Shown here: one piece after another, positions 16,039 through 24,717 of the stretch
Layout: the number at the start of each line of letters is the position of its first letter
Numbering within the stretch: the first letter of the stretch is position 1
Assembly: GCA_902631405.1 (NCBI GenBank)
Contig: CACOYI010000002.1
Coordinates: forward strand, 17,412 to 81,411
Direction of reading: 5' to 3'
Source: K189A clade bacterium
GTDB taxonomy: Bacteria; Pseudomonadota; Gammaproteobacteria; Pseudomonadales; Azotimanducaceae
Length of the DNA: 64,000 nucleotides
The notes under the pieces: generated by a model
What the model was told of the DNA's origin: nothing
Databases searched by the model: none
What the model saw: only the letters and a program-made list of their open reading frames with translations
Translations under genes and position numbers: made by a program

Positions 16039-17250
16039 TTAGATACCCTGAAATGTGACTACATAGATTGCAATAGACCCAACAATTATCGACCCGGTCA
16101 CGATACCAAGAGAAATATATTTGATAGGTCCCATGGATTGATAGGCAAGCCCTTTCTCTTCAAGAGCCTTATTACGGCGCTGCCACATCCACAGTCCTGA
16201 TAAAGACATCACAACTGTGAGAGTTCCAAAAGAAAAATAAATTAACTTTGATAGAAGCCCACCGAAATCACCGAAATGCAATGGGTCTACGCTCTCAAAC
16301 AATCTTTTTGATAAAGAACTTGTCCGGGAATCGGAGACGTCTATCGCCTCAGCTTTGAAAGGATGTACAAGCACCTGGTTTGCCCTGTTTCTCACAAGCA
16401 ATGTATTGACTTGGCCCTCTATCCTATAGGGGCTCACTGTTTCCTTTGTGATGCGGGGCAACATAATCATTTTTATATCCAGGTCGGATATTTTTGATTT
16501 CGCAGTTGCTATCGCATTATCCACGGAGATTATTGGGGATTTCTCGGTAGTTTGAGGATCAACATCTATTTTGGGTCCAGGGTAAATGAAAGCGTCATTC
16601 AGATCGTTCCCAGCTCTCTCAACAAAATACCAAGCTCCTGTTGCGCCGATTATCATCAAAAACCAGATAGACCAAATACCCGCTAATCTGTGGAGATCGC
16701 CGAAAAAAATCCTTCTGGTTCTGTTGACTCTTAAGCGAAACCATCCCAACCACCATTTCTTGTAGACCACCAGTCCAGTTATTAAAGAAGCGATCAAAAC
16801 AAATCCAAAACTGCTGACGATATAGAGCCCGATTCCGAATGGAATTAACAAGAATCTGTGAAGATCTCTCAGAAATCTTTGGATGCTTGCATACCAAGGG
16901 AGATCGCCTAGAACCTCTCCTGTATAGGGGTTAAAGAAAACTCGTCGCATTAACTGGTCTTCATTAATCATTAGTCCCACGGAGGCGAAGTTGCGGTAAA
17001 GAGGTGCTTCAATGTAGCTTAAGTCTCCCTCTGGATAGCTCTCTTGATAGTTTTTAATCATCTCGCCCCAGGCGATCGGTCTATCCGATGGGTCCACGCG
17101 GAGCATTGGATTGACTAACCAATCTAGTTCCCGACTAACCGTCGCCAGAGTGCCGGTTGCGCAGATGATGATCATAAAGATGCATAGCTTGTAGCCAATC
17201 CATGCGTGGAATCTAAACGCGGATTTTTTACTGACCTTATTTTGATTTAT
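16039..17250 (-). CDS. PepSY-associated transmembrane protein without a normal start codon
   Basis: Inner-membrane PepSY protein of roughly 400 aa, a family that includes ferric-siderophore reductases. It has four hydrophobic regions (YKLCIFMIIICATGTLATV; FGIGLYIVSSFGFVLIASLITGLVVY; LAGIWSIWFLMIIGATGAWYF; a C-terminal pair), conserved FHAWIGYK, DLHRFLL, GDLHRLAG and DPLHFGDFGG histidine motifs. The conserved N-terminus SKKSAFRFHAWIG lies upstream of the first in-frame ATG (17175). The frame is open to 17271 with no ATG, GTG or TTG. The ATA at 17250 would give a natural start (NQNKVSKKSAF). Either a rare start, a mutated start or an error. Confidence 0.7.
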   Translation of the reverse strand: MNQNKVSKKSAFRFHAWIGYKLCIFMIIICATGTLATVSRELDWLVNPMLRVDPSDRPIAWGEMIKNYQESYPEGDLSYIEAPLYRNFASVGLMINEDQLMRRVFFNPYTGEVLGDLPWYASIQRFLRDLHRFLLIPFGIGLYIVSSFGFVLIASLITGLVVYKKWWLGWFRLRVNRTRRIFFGDLHRLAGIWSIWFLMIIGATGAWYFVERAGNDLNDAFIYPGPKIDVDPQTTEKSPIISVDNAIATAKSKISDLDIKMIMLPRITKETVSPYRIEGQVNTLLVRNRANQVLVHPFKAEAIDVSDSRTSSLSKRLFESVDPLHFGDFGGLLSKLIYFSFGTLTVVMSLSGLWMWQRRNKALEEKGLAYQSMGPIKYISLGIVTGSIIVGSIAIYVVTFQGI

Positions 17251-17397
17251 GGTGTTAATAACAAGGCCGTTTTATTATATAGAAGCTTGATTATACTTGA
17301 GTTTTGGCGTCGACGAGGGTGTCTGTGTGGTGGGGGCGAAGCGCCAGGTCGAAGGATTTTATGTCAATACAACAACAACTAACTGATGGTTGATCAA

Positions 17398-18141
17398 ATG
17401 AAAAAAAGATACGGCGTTATTATTTTTTGTTCCTTTTTACTTGCCCCCTTTTCGATTGTCCTAGCTGATGATCACCTTTCTTCTGAGCAGGAAGAAAAAT
17501 TGAGTAGTGAACCATTATCCTGCCAGGCCGTGGTAGATTTCGGCTATAAGCTCTCTTTGGTTAATGGTCATCTTTGGGCTGCGTCAGAACTGGTATCGCA
17601 AAATCAGTTCGAGCTTGCCAAACGCCACTCTAAGCATCCATCCGAGGAGATATACACCGAACTACTTCCGTATTTTAAGGCGATTGAGTCGCGTGGCTTC
17701 TCTGAGGAGCTCTCCAGACTGTCAAATTTATTTGACGCCAACAATACTGTTAACTTTCCAGCAGCCTACTCAGCAACAAAGCAGCGGATTGATCGTCACT
17801 TTGTTGAATTGCCTCTCTCAGATGATGGAAAACGAGTCATTGTCTACAAGTTACTGTCTCAGGCTCTAACTGAGTTTGAAGTCGGCGTTCGAGAAGGTTC
17901 TGTTACGGATCTACAAGAATATCAGGATGCTAGAGGGTTCGCCGAAATGGCCGGAGATATAGCTAGTGATCTAGGGCCTGTCGCCAAGGGTATTGAGCGA
18001 GCGAAAACGCTTTGGGTTGGATTGGTTCCCCAAACTGATCAAAAAATTGACGAACCGATCATTCTTCGACGCATACTCGAGCGGATGAAATCTGTTTTGG
18101 ATGATGAGTCTCGAAGGACGCTATGCGTAGGACTGGGCTGA
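17398..18141 (+). CDS. Exported protein of unknown function in iron cluster, 247 aa
   Basis: Starts with a signal peptide (MKKRYGVIIFCSFLLAPFSIVLA); an in-frame ATG four codons upstream (17386) is less likely. The mature part is helical: LVNGHLWAASELVSQNQFELAKRHSKHPSEEIYTELLPYF has a His-rich HxxxxP pattern that recalls proteins found beside imelysin or EfeO iron systems. No enzyme motif. It ends 21 bases inside the convergent sterol-desaturase-like gene. Possibly a periplasmic metal-associated protein; function not assigned. Confidence 0.65.
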   Translation: MKKRYGVIIFCSFLLAPFSIVLADDHLSSEQEEKLSSEPLSCQAVVDFGYKLSLVNGHLWAASELVSQNQFELAKRHSKHPSEEIYTELLPYFKAIESRGFSEELSRLSNLFDANNTVNFPAAYSATKQRIDRHFVELPLSDDGKRVIVYKLLSQALTEFEVGVREGSVTDLQEYQDARGFAEMAGDIASDLGPVAKGIERAKTLWVGLVPQTDQKIDEPIILRRILERMKSVLDDESRRTLCVGLG

Positions 18142-19029
18142 GGGTTCACTCTGTTTAGCAACCTCTAACTCCGTCAGAGGAAGCCCGAACTGTAAAGGCC
18201 CTTGTAGATTTTTCGGAGCAGATTGTAGGCATGAATTTGAAATCCGGTCCCAAAGAGCGAAACAGGCTCCATAGTTCGGGTGGCCGTGATGTCGACTATG
18301 ATGCAACTGGTGTTGGGCGGGACTGATTATCCATCGCTCCAATCGTCCGAATGAGAGGTAAATATGAGAATGCCTCAAGTTGGCGAACAGCATGTTGAAT
18401 GTAAATCCGAAAGCTTCTACACCGAGTATTTCTAGCGCCGTCAATTGGCCTCGAAAGAGCCAGAGTGCTATTCCGGTTACAAAGGTGAATACGAGGAATC
18501 CTCGGAAGAAATAAAGAAGACTTTCAACGGGGTGAGTTCGGAAAACGGTGAATGGAGTCAGTGTGGTAGCGCTGTGATGAACACGATGGAACCTCCACAA
18601 GAATTCATTTTTATGCATAACTCGGTGTAGGAGGAATCGGCTTACGTCGTCGAAGGTGAACAATACGAAGCTGAAGCCGACGGCGATAATTATCCATGGC
18701 ACTCCAGTTATCATGAAATCGCCCACGTTTAGTTGTAAGAATTTGCCAAAAGCGAATGCACCGGCGAATTTCGTCCCAACGATTGGTATGATTAAAAGGC
18801 CCTTTATTAGTGCGTTGATAACTAAAAGTAGATAGTCGACGAATGTAGAGCGGTTAAACCAATACCTCCGGTTAAATAGCGAACCGAGCTGTTCCTTTAA
18901 GTCAAATTTTGACTCGTGGTAGCTGGAAACCGCGGATGCAGCCACGAGTGCCAGTAGCAAATGAACGAAGAAAACTCTCTCGCTAGGATCAATAAAAACT
19001 GCCAGGTGTTGTTCGACGAACTCAATCAT
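18121..19029 (-). CDS. Sterol desaturase/fatty acid hydroxylase-like membrane di-iron protein, 302 aa
   Basis: Integral membrane protein with the three histidine clusters of the family: FLLHRVMHKNEFLWRFHRVHHSAT (HxxxH and HxxHH) and QHQLHHSRHHGHPNYG. These would bind a di-iron centre. Four or more transmembrane spans precede them (FVHLLLALVAASAV, FVDYLLLVINALIKGLLIIPIVG, FMITGVPWIIIAVGFSFVLF). It starts four bases after the TonB receptor stop, so it is in the imelysin/receptor operon. Family members hydroxylate or desaturate lipids; substrate unknown. A link of an iron enzyme to an iron-uptake operon is unexpected. Confidence 0.82.
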   Translation of the reverse strand: MIEFVEQHLAVFIDPSERVFFVHLLLALVAASAVSSYHESKFDLKEQLGSLFNRRYWFNRSTFVDYLLLVINALIKGLLIIPIVGTKFAGAFAFGKFLQLNVGDFMITGVPWIIIAVGFSFVLFTFDDVSRFLLHRVMHKNEFLWRFHRVHHSATTLTPFTVFRTHPVESLLYFFRGFLVFTFVTGIALWLFRGQLTALEILGVEAFGFTFNMLFANLRHSHIYLSFGRLERWIISPAQHQLHHSRHHGHPNYGACFALWDRISNSCLQSAPKNLQGPLQFGLPLTELEVAKQSEPSAQSYA

Positions 19030-19033
19030 TTTT

Positions 19034-21217
19034 TTATAGGAAGGAGTATTTAGCCCTGATAAAGGTGCTCAAGGGTGCATTGGGGCGGGCCCCGAACGGA
19101 CGGTGAGAGATGATTGCACGCTCATCCAAAGCATTTTTTACACTCGCATACACGGTAAGTGATTCGGTCGCAAACCAACTAATATTCAAGTCTGTGACGA
19201 TATAGTCCTCCGCAAAAATCCCCCCGTCTATTGGGCCCTGTCCTGGCTCTTCCCGCATTTCGCTCTGATATTTGACGGAGACTGAGAAATCCCAATTTGG
19301 AAGGGACAAGCCCGCTGAGATTTTAGCTATATGCTCAGGTAAGTAAGGTAATTCATCGCCCTGTTTGACCGCACCAAATTGAGAAAAGGTAGATAGGAAG
19401 CTGCTTTGAAACTCCGACTGAGTGTACGTATAAGTCAATCCGATTTTCAGAGTTGAAGACTGAGATATTTCAAAGGTTTGTTCGCCAAAGACCTCCAGAC
19501 CATTAATTGTAACCTCTCCTCCGCTGAACACCTGACCAGGATCGCAACCAAAGTCGCTGACCCGGCATCTACCGAGTAGGTTGCTGTAGTCGCTATAGAA
19601 CCCGAATAACTCGGCATACGTGTTTTGATTATTGTATCGGCCACCGAATTCGTAATTGGTGCTGCTTTCCGGATCGATACCGGTCGCGCCTGGACCTGAT
19701 GGTGAAAATCCCTGATGTACACCTGCAATCAAATTAAGGTTGTTCGAGACAGGGAAAAGTAGGCTGATACTCGGCATGACTTCTTTTTGATCGTTATAAG
19801 TTGTGACGCCTGTATTGCGGTTGAGCACCTCTCCATCGATGTCTTCCAGTCGTACGCCGGCATTTAAAGTGAGGCGATCAAAATAAAATTCGTTAGCAAG
19901 GTAAACGGACAATGCCTCGCTATGCCCACGATTAAATGTTTTAGGTGGTAATAGAACACCGTCGAATTTGAGGATGCCATTTGTCATCAAGTAGGAGCGT
20001 GGTTTATGTCGACGTTTTGCGGTATCCCTATGCGCGCGCACACCAAAGGAGAATTGCTGGGATACACCGAGTAAGCCATGGTCATAGTTGCCAGAGATCT
20101 GGAGTCCCTCCGACACAAATTTTCGATCATTGTTTGTTACATCTATCAGATCAAAGGGCGTACCTGAGGAATTTGCTGCGCCGCTCATAACTTGATACTG
20201 ATTTAGGTAAAAGTTAGGCAGGGTGAGAACCCTTTGAGGAGGCGTTCCAGATGGGAAGCCATCGAATTTAGTCCACGCTCTCTGAAACAAGTTCCGATAG
20301 GCTTTCACGTTTAACTGGAAAGAGGGGTCGAATTGCACTCCGTAGTTCAGATGGAATTGATGATGTTTGGATATAAAGTTATCTAGCGCGGACGCTGGAT
20401 ACCTTGTATCCGGATCGACTACGAAATCGGCATTAGTCAAACCCAAGTAAGTCTCGTTAGCATCTTCATCGGCATACCCAACCTTCATCGTGATCGCTTG
20501 TCGCTCGTCATTGCTTAACCACGACACCTTTGCGTTTAGGTCATTACGAATAAAACCGGTGTTATCACTGCTCTCTAGTTCTTTGAAGCCATCGCTACCG
20601 TAGGTCATGGCGTCCAGAAGAACATCGATTTCTCCTATCGGGAAGGCAACTGCACCCTGTGCCTTCCTGTAGCCATGGGAGCCCAGTCCCAGATCAATTT
20701 CTCCCAGAGTTGCTTCAGGAACTTTTCTAGTGACGAAATTGATCGCTCCACCCACAGTCTGAGGTCCATATTTAACCGTGGCTGGCCCCTTAAGAACTTC
20801 TATTGCATCTATTCTCGCCGTGTTAGGCACGTAGTATGCGGCGGGGGCGGAGTAGGGTGCCGGTCCAATTAGGACTCCGTCTTCCATTATTGTGAGCTTT
20901 TGACTTCTATCAGTCGTAGCGCCCCTTATACCTATATTGGGCCGAAGGCCGAAACCATCTTCCTCCCTGACATAAACGCCTGGCGCGGCGCTCAGGATTT
21001 GGTGCAGATCGATGTGGTCCTCTCTGTCGAGCTGTTCTTGATCAAAAAGTGTACCTGAACCAGGCACTAAGAGGACGTCGTCCCGCTTTCCTATAACAAG
21101 GACGTTCTCTATTTGAATTATCTGCTCATTTCGCGACTCGTTGTCTGGTTGAGCGAGGGCATTGATATGCCCTACCAAAGCAAAAGCCGCTAGGACCGCA
21201 CCGGTTAAGTACTGCAT
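19034..21217 (-). CDS. TonB-dependent receptor, FecA-like, 727 aa
   Basis: Outer-membrane receptor of the ferric-citrate FecA group. Signal peptide ends NALA. Plug motifs: VLVIGKRDDVLLVPGSG, LHQILSAAPGVYVREEDGFGLRPNIGIRGATTDRSQKLTIMEDGVLIGPAPYSAPAAYYVPN and IEVLKGPATVKYGPQTVGGAINFVTRK. It ends with a C-terminal aromatic (KYSFL). It lies between imelysin (5 bases) and the desaturase-like gene (4 bases). The ligand is probably an iron chelate or another metal; the absence of an ABC transporter here means inner-membrane transport must be encoded elsewhere. Confidence 0.9.
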   Translation of the reverse strand: MQYLTGAVLAAFALVGHINALAQPDNESRNEQIIQIENVLVIGKRDDVLLVPGSGTLFDQEQLDREDHIDLHQILSAAPGVYVREEDGFGLRPNIGIRGATTDRSQKLTIMEDGVLIGPAPYSAPAAYYVPNTARIDAIEVLKGPATVKYGPQTVGGAINFVTRKVPEATLGEIDLGLGSHGYRKAQGAVAFPIGEIDVLLDAMTYGSDGFKELESSDNTGFIRNDLNAKVSWLSNDERQAITMKVGYADEDANETYLGLTNADFVVDPDTRYPASALDNFISKHHQFHLNYGVQFDPSFQLNVKAYRNLFQRAWTKFDGFPSGTPPQRVLTLPNFYLNQYQVMSGAANSSGTPFDLIDVTNNDRKFVSEGLQISGNYDHGLLGVSQQFSFGVRAHRDTAKRRHKPRSYLMTNGILKFDGVLLPPKTFNRGHSEALSVYLANEFYFDRLTLNAGVRLEDIDGEVLNRNTGVTTYNDQKEVMPSISLLFPVSNNLNLIAGVHQGFSPSGPGATGIDPESSTNYEFGGRYNNQNTYAELFGFYSDYSNLLGRCRVSDFGCDPGQVFSGGEVTINGLEVFGEQTFEISQSSTLKIGLTYTYTQSEFQSSFLSTFSQFGAVKQGDELPYLPEHIAKISAGLSLPNWDFSVSVKYQSEMREEPGQGPIDGGIFAEDYIVTDLNISWFATESLTVYASVKNALDERAIISHRPFGARPNAPLSTFIRAKYSFL

Positions 21218-21222
21218 TAGGT

Positions 21223-22599
21223 TTAGTCGTTATCTCCCGCGGCGGCATCTGGAATCGTAACGTTCATCGTCACGGCAAAGTCGTAAAACATGTACGCTTT
21301 AGTCTCGCTGAGCAATCCTGTGAGCGTACAAGCGCTTAATTCAACCGATGGCGTGCTGGGATTGCCATAAGCGTTTGTGCATGCCGTCTGATTCGCCGCT
21401 TCACTAAGTGATGCAACTTGATCGACAAGTGGAACTGTCGTGCTTGCCAGATTAGTTTGCACGGCATCGATTTTTGCGATGACGCCGTCAGAAATCGCTT
21501 TCTCGCCCATATCATTCAAATAATCGTCAAATCCGGTCCCCTCACCACCATTGTAAACGGCCAGAAAACCTATCATGTTGTTTTTGACATTTTCTAAAGA
21601 GGTTTTTGAATACGGCGACTCGATTTGAGCGCGACAGCCGTCAGTGGTACAGCCAGATATTCCTAATGCAACCTGCATTTTCCTATCTTTTGCCTCTTTA
21701 TCGATATGGATAAGCAGCTCGTCAGTCAAAGCTTGCAGATTGTTGCCAGCATTCGCCTCAGCGATGAAATCAGCACGGTAGTTTTCTCCGCTCTCCTGCC
21801 ATTTGTTAAGGACAGAAGTCGCTGCCAGATCTGCATCGGATGCGAGCGCTTTAGCGTATGTGCATCTTTGCGATTTCTTGTCAGTATCAGCGAGTGCGTT
21901 CCAGGTCGTTGCATTCTCGTAGTTAGAAGAACATTGGGAAGTCAGTGCTGTGTCAAACAGAAGATATTCGATCGCCCCAAAGCCTCGTTGGTTACTAGAG
22001 CGAGTACTCAGATCGAAGTCGGCATCGCTTTGCTTGATGACAGCCTGATCAAGGCTGCATGTTTGGAGATCGTGATTTGCGAAGGAATGAATCCTGTTTC
22101 TAAGTGAATCATCATTTGCAGCGACAGGCCCAACCGCGTGAGGTTCGGCTTGTTGAATAGTTGCCATGACGGTCTTCCATTCATTTTGAACGGTTGTAAG
22201 AGTAGAAGCCTCGTTATCGGTTCCGATTGCATCGCAATATGCGGCTAAGGAGCCAGAGCTCGCGGCAAAGTTTGTTATCGCAGTGGCTTGAGCTTCATAA
22301 TTGGGGATGATCGCGTTATCCGTTATTCCCCGCAGCATAGCAGCAATATTTGAGTCACCAGAGCTGGAGCTTGAATCATCGCTGCTGGAGCTTGAATCGT
22401 CACTTGAGGTCGTTGAGGAACTTCCAGAGCTGCTCGTTGAGGATGACGATGAAGTGCTTGAGGTGCTGGTATTTGAAGAACCGGCACTGCTAGTTGCCTG
22501 TGGAGTGGAGCTACCACCGCCTCCGCCTCCGCCTCCGCATGCCGTGATGACAATTGAGCAAGACGCCAAGAGCATTAATGCGATTTTTGAATTAGCCAT
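21223..22599 (-). CDS. Imelysin-family lipoprotein with Ser-rich linker, 458 aa
   Basis: Lipoprotein signal peptide ending VITAC, then a poly-Gly/Ser/Asp linker of about 60 residues, then an imelysin/IrpA-like helical domain. The family GxHxxE motif appears as GFGAIEYLLFD (His absent), as in the sub-branch related to iron-associated proteins. Start chosen at ATG 22599 with GGAG seven bases upstream; a TTG four codons earlier is less good. A Fur box (22682-22700) and a terminator-like hairpin lie in its leader. Expected at the cell surface or periplasmic face, handling iron together with the receptor encoded next. Confidence 0.87.
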   Translation of the reverse strand: MANSKIALMLLASCSIVITACGGGGGGGGSSTPQATSSAGSSNTSTSSTSSSSSTSSSGSSSTTSSDDSSSSSDDSSSSSGDSNIAAMLRGITDNAIIPNYEAQATAITNFAASSGSLAAYCDAIGTDNEASTLTTVQNEWKTVMATIQQAEPHAVGPVAANDDSLRNRIHSFANHDLQTCSLDQAVIKQSDADFDLSTRSSNQRGFGAIEYLLFDTALTSQCSSNYENATTWNALADTDKKSQRCTYAKALASDADLAATSVLNKWQESGENYRADFIAEANAGNNLQALTDELLIHIDKEAKDRKMQVALGISGCTTDGCRAQIESPYSKTSLENVKNNMIGFLAVYNGGEGTGFDDYLNDMGEKAISDGVIAKIDAVQTNLASTTVPLVDQVASLSEAANQTACTNAYGNPSTPSVELSACTLTGLLSETKAYMFYDFAVTMNVTIPDAAAGDND

Positions 22600-22609
22600 T
22601 TTTTTCTCC

Positions 22610-22646
22610 AAAAAAAAAAGAACCGACCTGATGGTCGGTTCTTTTT
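22610..22646 (-). terminator. Terminator-like hairpin in the imelysin leader
   Basis: AAGAACCGACC and GGTCGGTTCTT form an 11-bp stem around a TGAT/ATCA loop. On the minus strand it runs straight into a tract of ten T that ends at the GGAG ribosome site of the imelysin gene. It lies downstream of the Fur box, so any transcript from that promoter must read through it. On the plus strand five T follow, so it may work both ways. Confidence 0.75.
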
Positions 22647-22681
22647 GATATCGACTTTCAGAACCGCCCTACGTTAATGCA

Positions 22682-22700
22682 AACGAGAGTGATTCTCAAT
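22682..22700. promoter_or_regulatory. Fur box 6 (imelysin operon promoter)
   Basis: AACGAGAGTGATTCTCAAT, a weaker 9-1-9 iron box. On the minus strand TTGAGA and, after 17 bases, TAACGT give a plausible -35/-10 pair overlapping the box. It lies between the DUF4856 stop and the imelysin start. Confidence 0.6.
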
Positions 22701-22711
22701 TGGACGATTCT

Positions 22712-24412
22712 TTACCAAGCAGCGACTACCGCAGAGTCAAAGCCATAAGCTGTCTCTAGCATAGTCCTGTACGTGGCTAGGTTTGCCAAATAAGCGTCGA
22801 CTCCACCAGTGTATGCAACACCACCTTGCGTTCCATCAGGCATGACGGGAGCATCCCCCATTCCAGCCAGGATAGTTTTCAGATCGCTTCGACCTTGTCC
22901 AGAAGCGAATGGTGAATAAGGGCTGAATTGAAGGCCTAATGCGAATCCTTTCATCTCGCCCCAGTGCTTAGTGTAGTCGTTAAAGTTGGATACATCAGCA
23001 AACTTACCGTCAGCGAAGCTTCCCGCGTCGGTAGTAACGTCATTAATGTAGTGAATCACTGTCGCCGCAACACACTTTTCCATTGCGAGGCCAGCGATTT
23101 CCGCCTGCGCCTTAACAATAGCAAACTGAGCGTCAGACATTGATCCGGACGTTGTAGCTTCCGAGATCACGTGTCTGCCCAATACGAAAGCGTCAAATGC
23201 TTCCTTTGATAGGTTAGTTTCACCAACGCCATCCCCGTCTACATCCTTTCTGTCCCGCTTAGCACAGTTTTGTGAAATGCCCAAGAAGACTTCAGATCTG
23301 GGATCGATACTGCCATCCGCGTTCGCATCGTTGTAACCGTTCTTGTATGCATCTCGCGCTTCTGGGAAACCGGTGCCAGGAGTCTTTCCTGCTGCCTCGT
23401 CGTCAGTAAATTCGTTGCCGTTTCGAGCAGCCCCGTAATAACCGAACGCCTCGTCCCAGTCATGCTCACCAGACCCGTAGGCCTTAGTACCTTTTTCTTG
23501 ATCCAGCATATTCTGGAAATCTTGCTGCAGGTAGTCATTAGTAGCTTGAGACAATGTGACCGCGCCTAACAAAAATTTCTGAATCAACTGTCTCCAGTTC
23601 CTGCCGTGGGCATCAGTCTGGTATTTGCTCACATCAACTGTTACATCTCCATCGGTCGTCGACACAGTAACTGAAACGTTGTCGCTGACCTCGTCTGCGA
23701 GCTTTCCGATCATGTAGTCAACCACTTCTATTGGAATTGCCGAGGAGGTAACGCCCTCTTCCCATCCGAAGAATTCATCGTCGATTAGCTTGGATGTCTC
23801 ACCACCACCATCTCCGTCACCGCCAGCGATCTTGCCGTCGAGGTTTTTGCCGCTGCTGATGTCAGTGACGGTCGCTGCATTCAGAACGGGTTCGCCGCCT
23901 TTAGGGCTGTAGAAAGCCAAAGACAAGTCCTCTGTTGGACCATCAACCCAGTCATGCATGGCGCTGAGAGCGGTTGCCCTGTCCATTCCTTCTGTGACGC
24001 TCGTCATCGTATCCACGAGGCCTAGAATAAGCATTTGCCGGGCAACCTGCCCCGTGTAGCTTATAGATGACTCACCTTCTATGAAGGCACTGGCAAAGTC
24101 GCCATAAGTATCTGGCGCATTTGACGAGTCGCAGGCGTCGCCGACCGTGTCGCCGTCAGTGTCGGTTTGTGCGCCGTTCCCCGTATTTACGCAGTTATCG
24201 GCATTGTCCCCGATTCCATCACCGTCAGAGTCCGCTGTTTCTGCGGGGTTGGTCGGAAAGGCATCTTGTCCATTCGCAACGCCATCGCCATCGCTGTCGA
24301 GGGACCCGTAGCTAGGATCGTCGTCAGAACACGCAGCAAAAAAAGTGACGGCGGCCACCAATATTGCTTTGCTCCAAAAACTTGGGTTTAAGAACATTTT
24401 TAGTTCGGTCAT
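22712..24412 (-). CDS. DUF4856 lipoprotein with thrombospondin type-3 calcium repeats, 566 aa
   Basis: Lipoprotein signal with FFAAC lipobox near residue 28, then DxDxDG calcium-binding repeats of the thrombospondin type-3 kind (DSDGDGVANGQDAFP, DSDGDGIGDNADNC, DTDGDTVGDACD, about residues 38-95). The rest is a DUF4856-like helical domain (TYGDFASAFIEGESSISYTGQVARQMLILGL, HDWDEAFGYYGAARNGNE, FLGISQNCAKRD). DUF4856 and imelysin genes commonly adjoin each other. A very good Fur box lies upstream. An in-frame ATG at 24397 is an alternative start. Probably a surface-exposed iron-related protein. Confidence 0.83.
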   Translation of the reverse strand: MTELKMFLNPSFWSKAILVAAVTFFAACSDDDPSYGSLDSDGDGVANGQDAFPTNPAETADSDGDGIGDNADNCVNTGNGAQTDTDGDTVGDACDSSNAPDTYGDFASAFIEGESSISYTGQVARQMLILGLVDTMTSVTEGMDRATALSAMHDWVDGPTEDLSLAFYSPKGGEPVLNAATVTDISSGKNLDGKIAGGDGDGGGETSKLIDDEFFGWEEGVTSSAIPIEVVDYMIGKLADEVSDNVSVTVSTTDGDVTVDVSKYQTDAHGRNWRQLIQKFLLGAVTLSQATNDYLQQDFQNMLDQEKGTKAYGSGEHDWDEAFGYYGAARNGNEFTDDEAAGKTPGTGFPEARDAYKNGYNDANADGSIDPRSEVFLGISQNCAKRDRKDVDGDGVGETNLSKEAFDAFVLGRHVISEATTSGSMSDAQFAIVKAQAEIAGLAMEKCVAATVIHYINDVTTDAGSFADGKFADVSNFNDYTKHWGEMKGFALGLQFSPYSPFASGQGRSDLKTILAGMGDAPVMPDGTQGGVAYTGGVDAYLANLATYRTMLETAYGFDSAVVAAW

Positions 24413-24717
24413 TACTCACTTCTCCGTTAAAGAAATCTATTCCCGGACTTGATTTCTGCTTCCTGGCACAAGCAATCCGGTTCAGTTCAGGGTGGCCTAA
24501 ATCAAGCGGGGGCTAATCTTAATGAGAATTATTCTTATTAGCAACTTTATTCATTCTAAATTTCGGGGATCATCGGTGGTTTTCACTCTAGAAAGAAAAT
24601 GCAACGATCATCGCGGCTGACTGACTAATCCCCATTCCGTTGCCCTCTAACTGGTTGACCTGTTGCGCCTATCATCGTAGTTTGTACACAAATTTAGAGG
24701 TTCGAGAGGGGTAACGA
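24413..24717. other. 305-base intergenic region with Fur box, divergent promoters
   Basis: No gene seen. It holds a Fur box at 24521-24539 serving the DUF4856 gene. The P450 side ends in a GAGAGGGG ribosome site just before 24718. No other repeat or RNA structure stood out. Confidence 0.6.
24521..24539. promoter_or_regulatory. Fur box 7 (DUF4856 promoter)
   Basis: AATGAGAATTATTCTTATT, eight of nine positions symmetrical, the best iron box of the window, about 110 bases upstream of the DUF4856 start. Confidence 0.75.

Noticed and set aside
22301..22648. Plus-strand Glu/Leu-rich ORF opposite the imelysin Ser-rich linker
   Set aside because: Its composition is the complement of the Ser/Gly codon repeats; there is no separate gene evidence.
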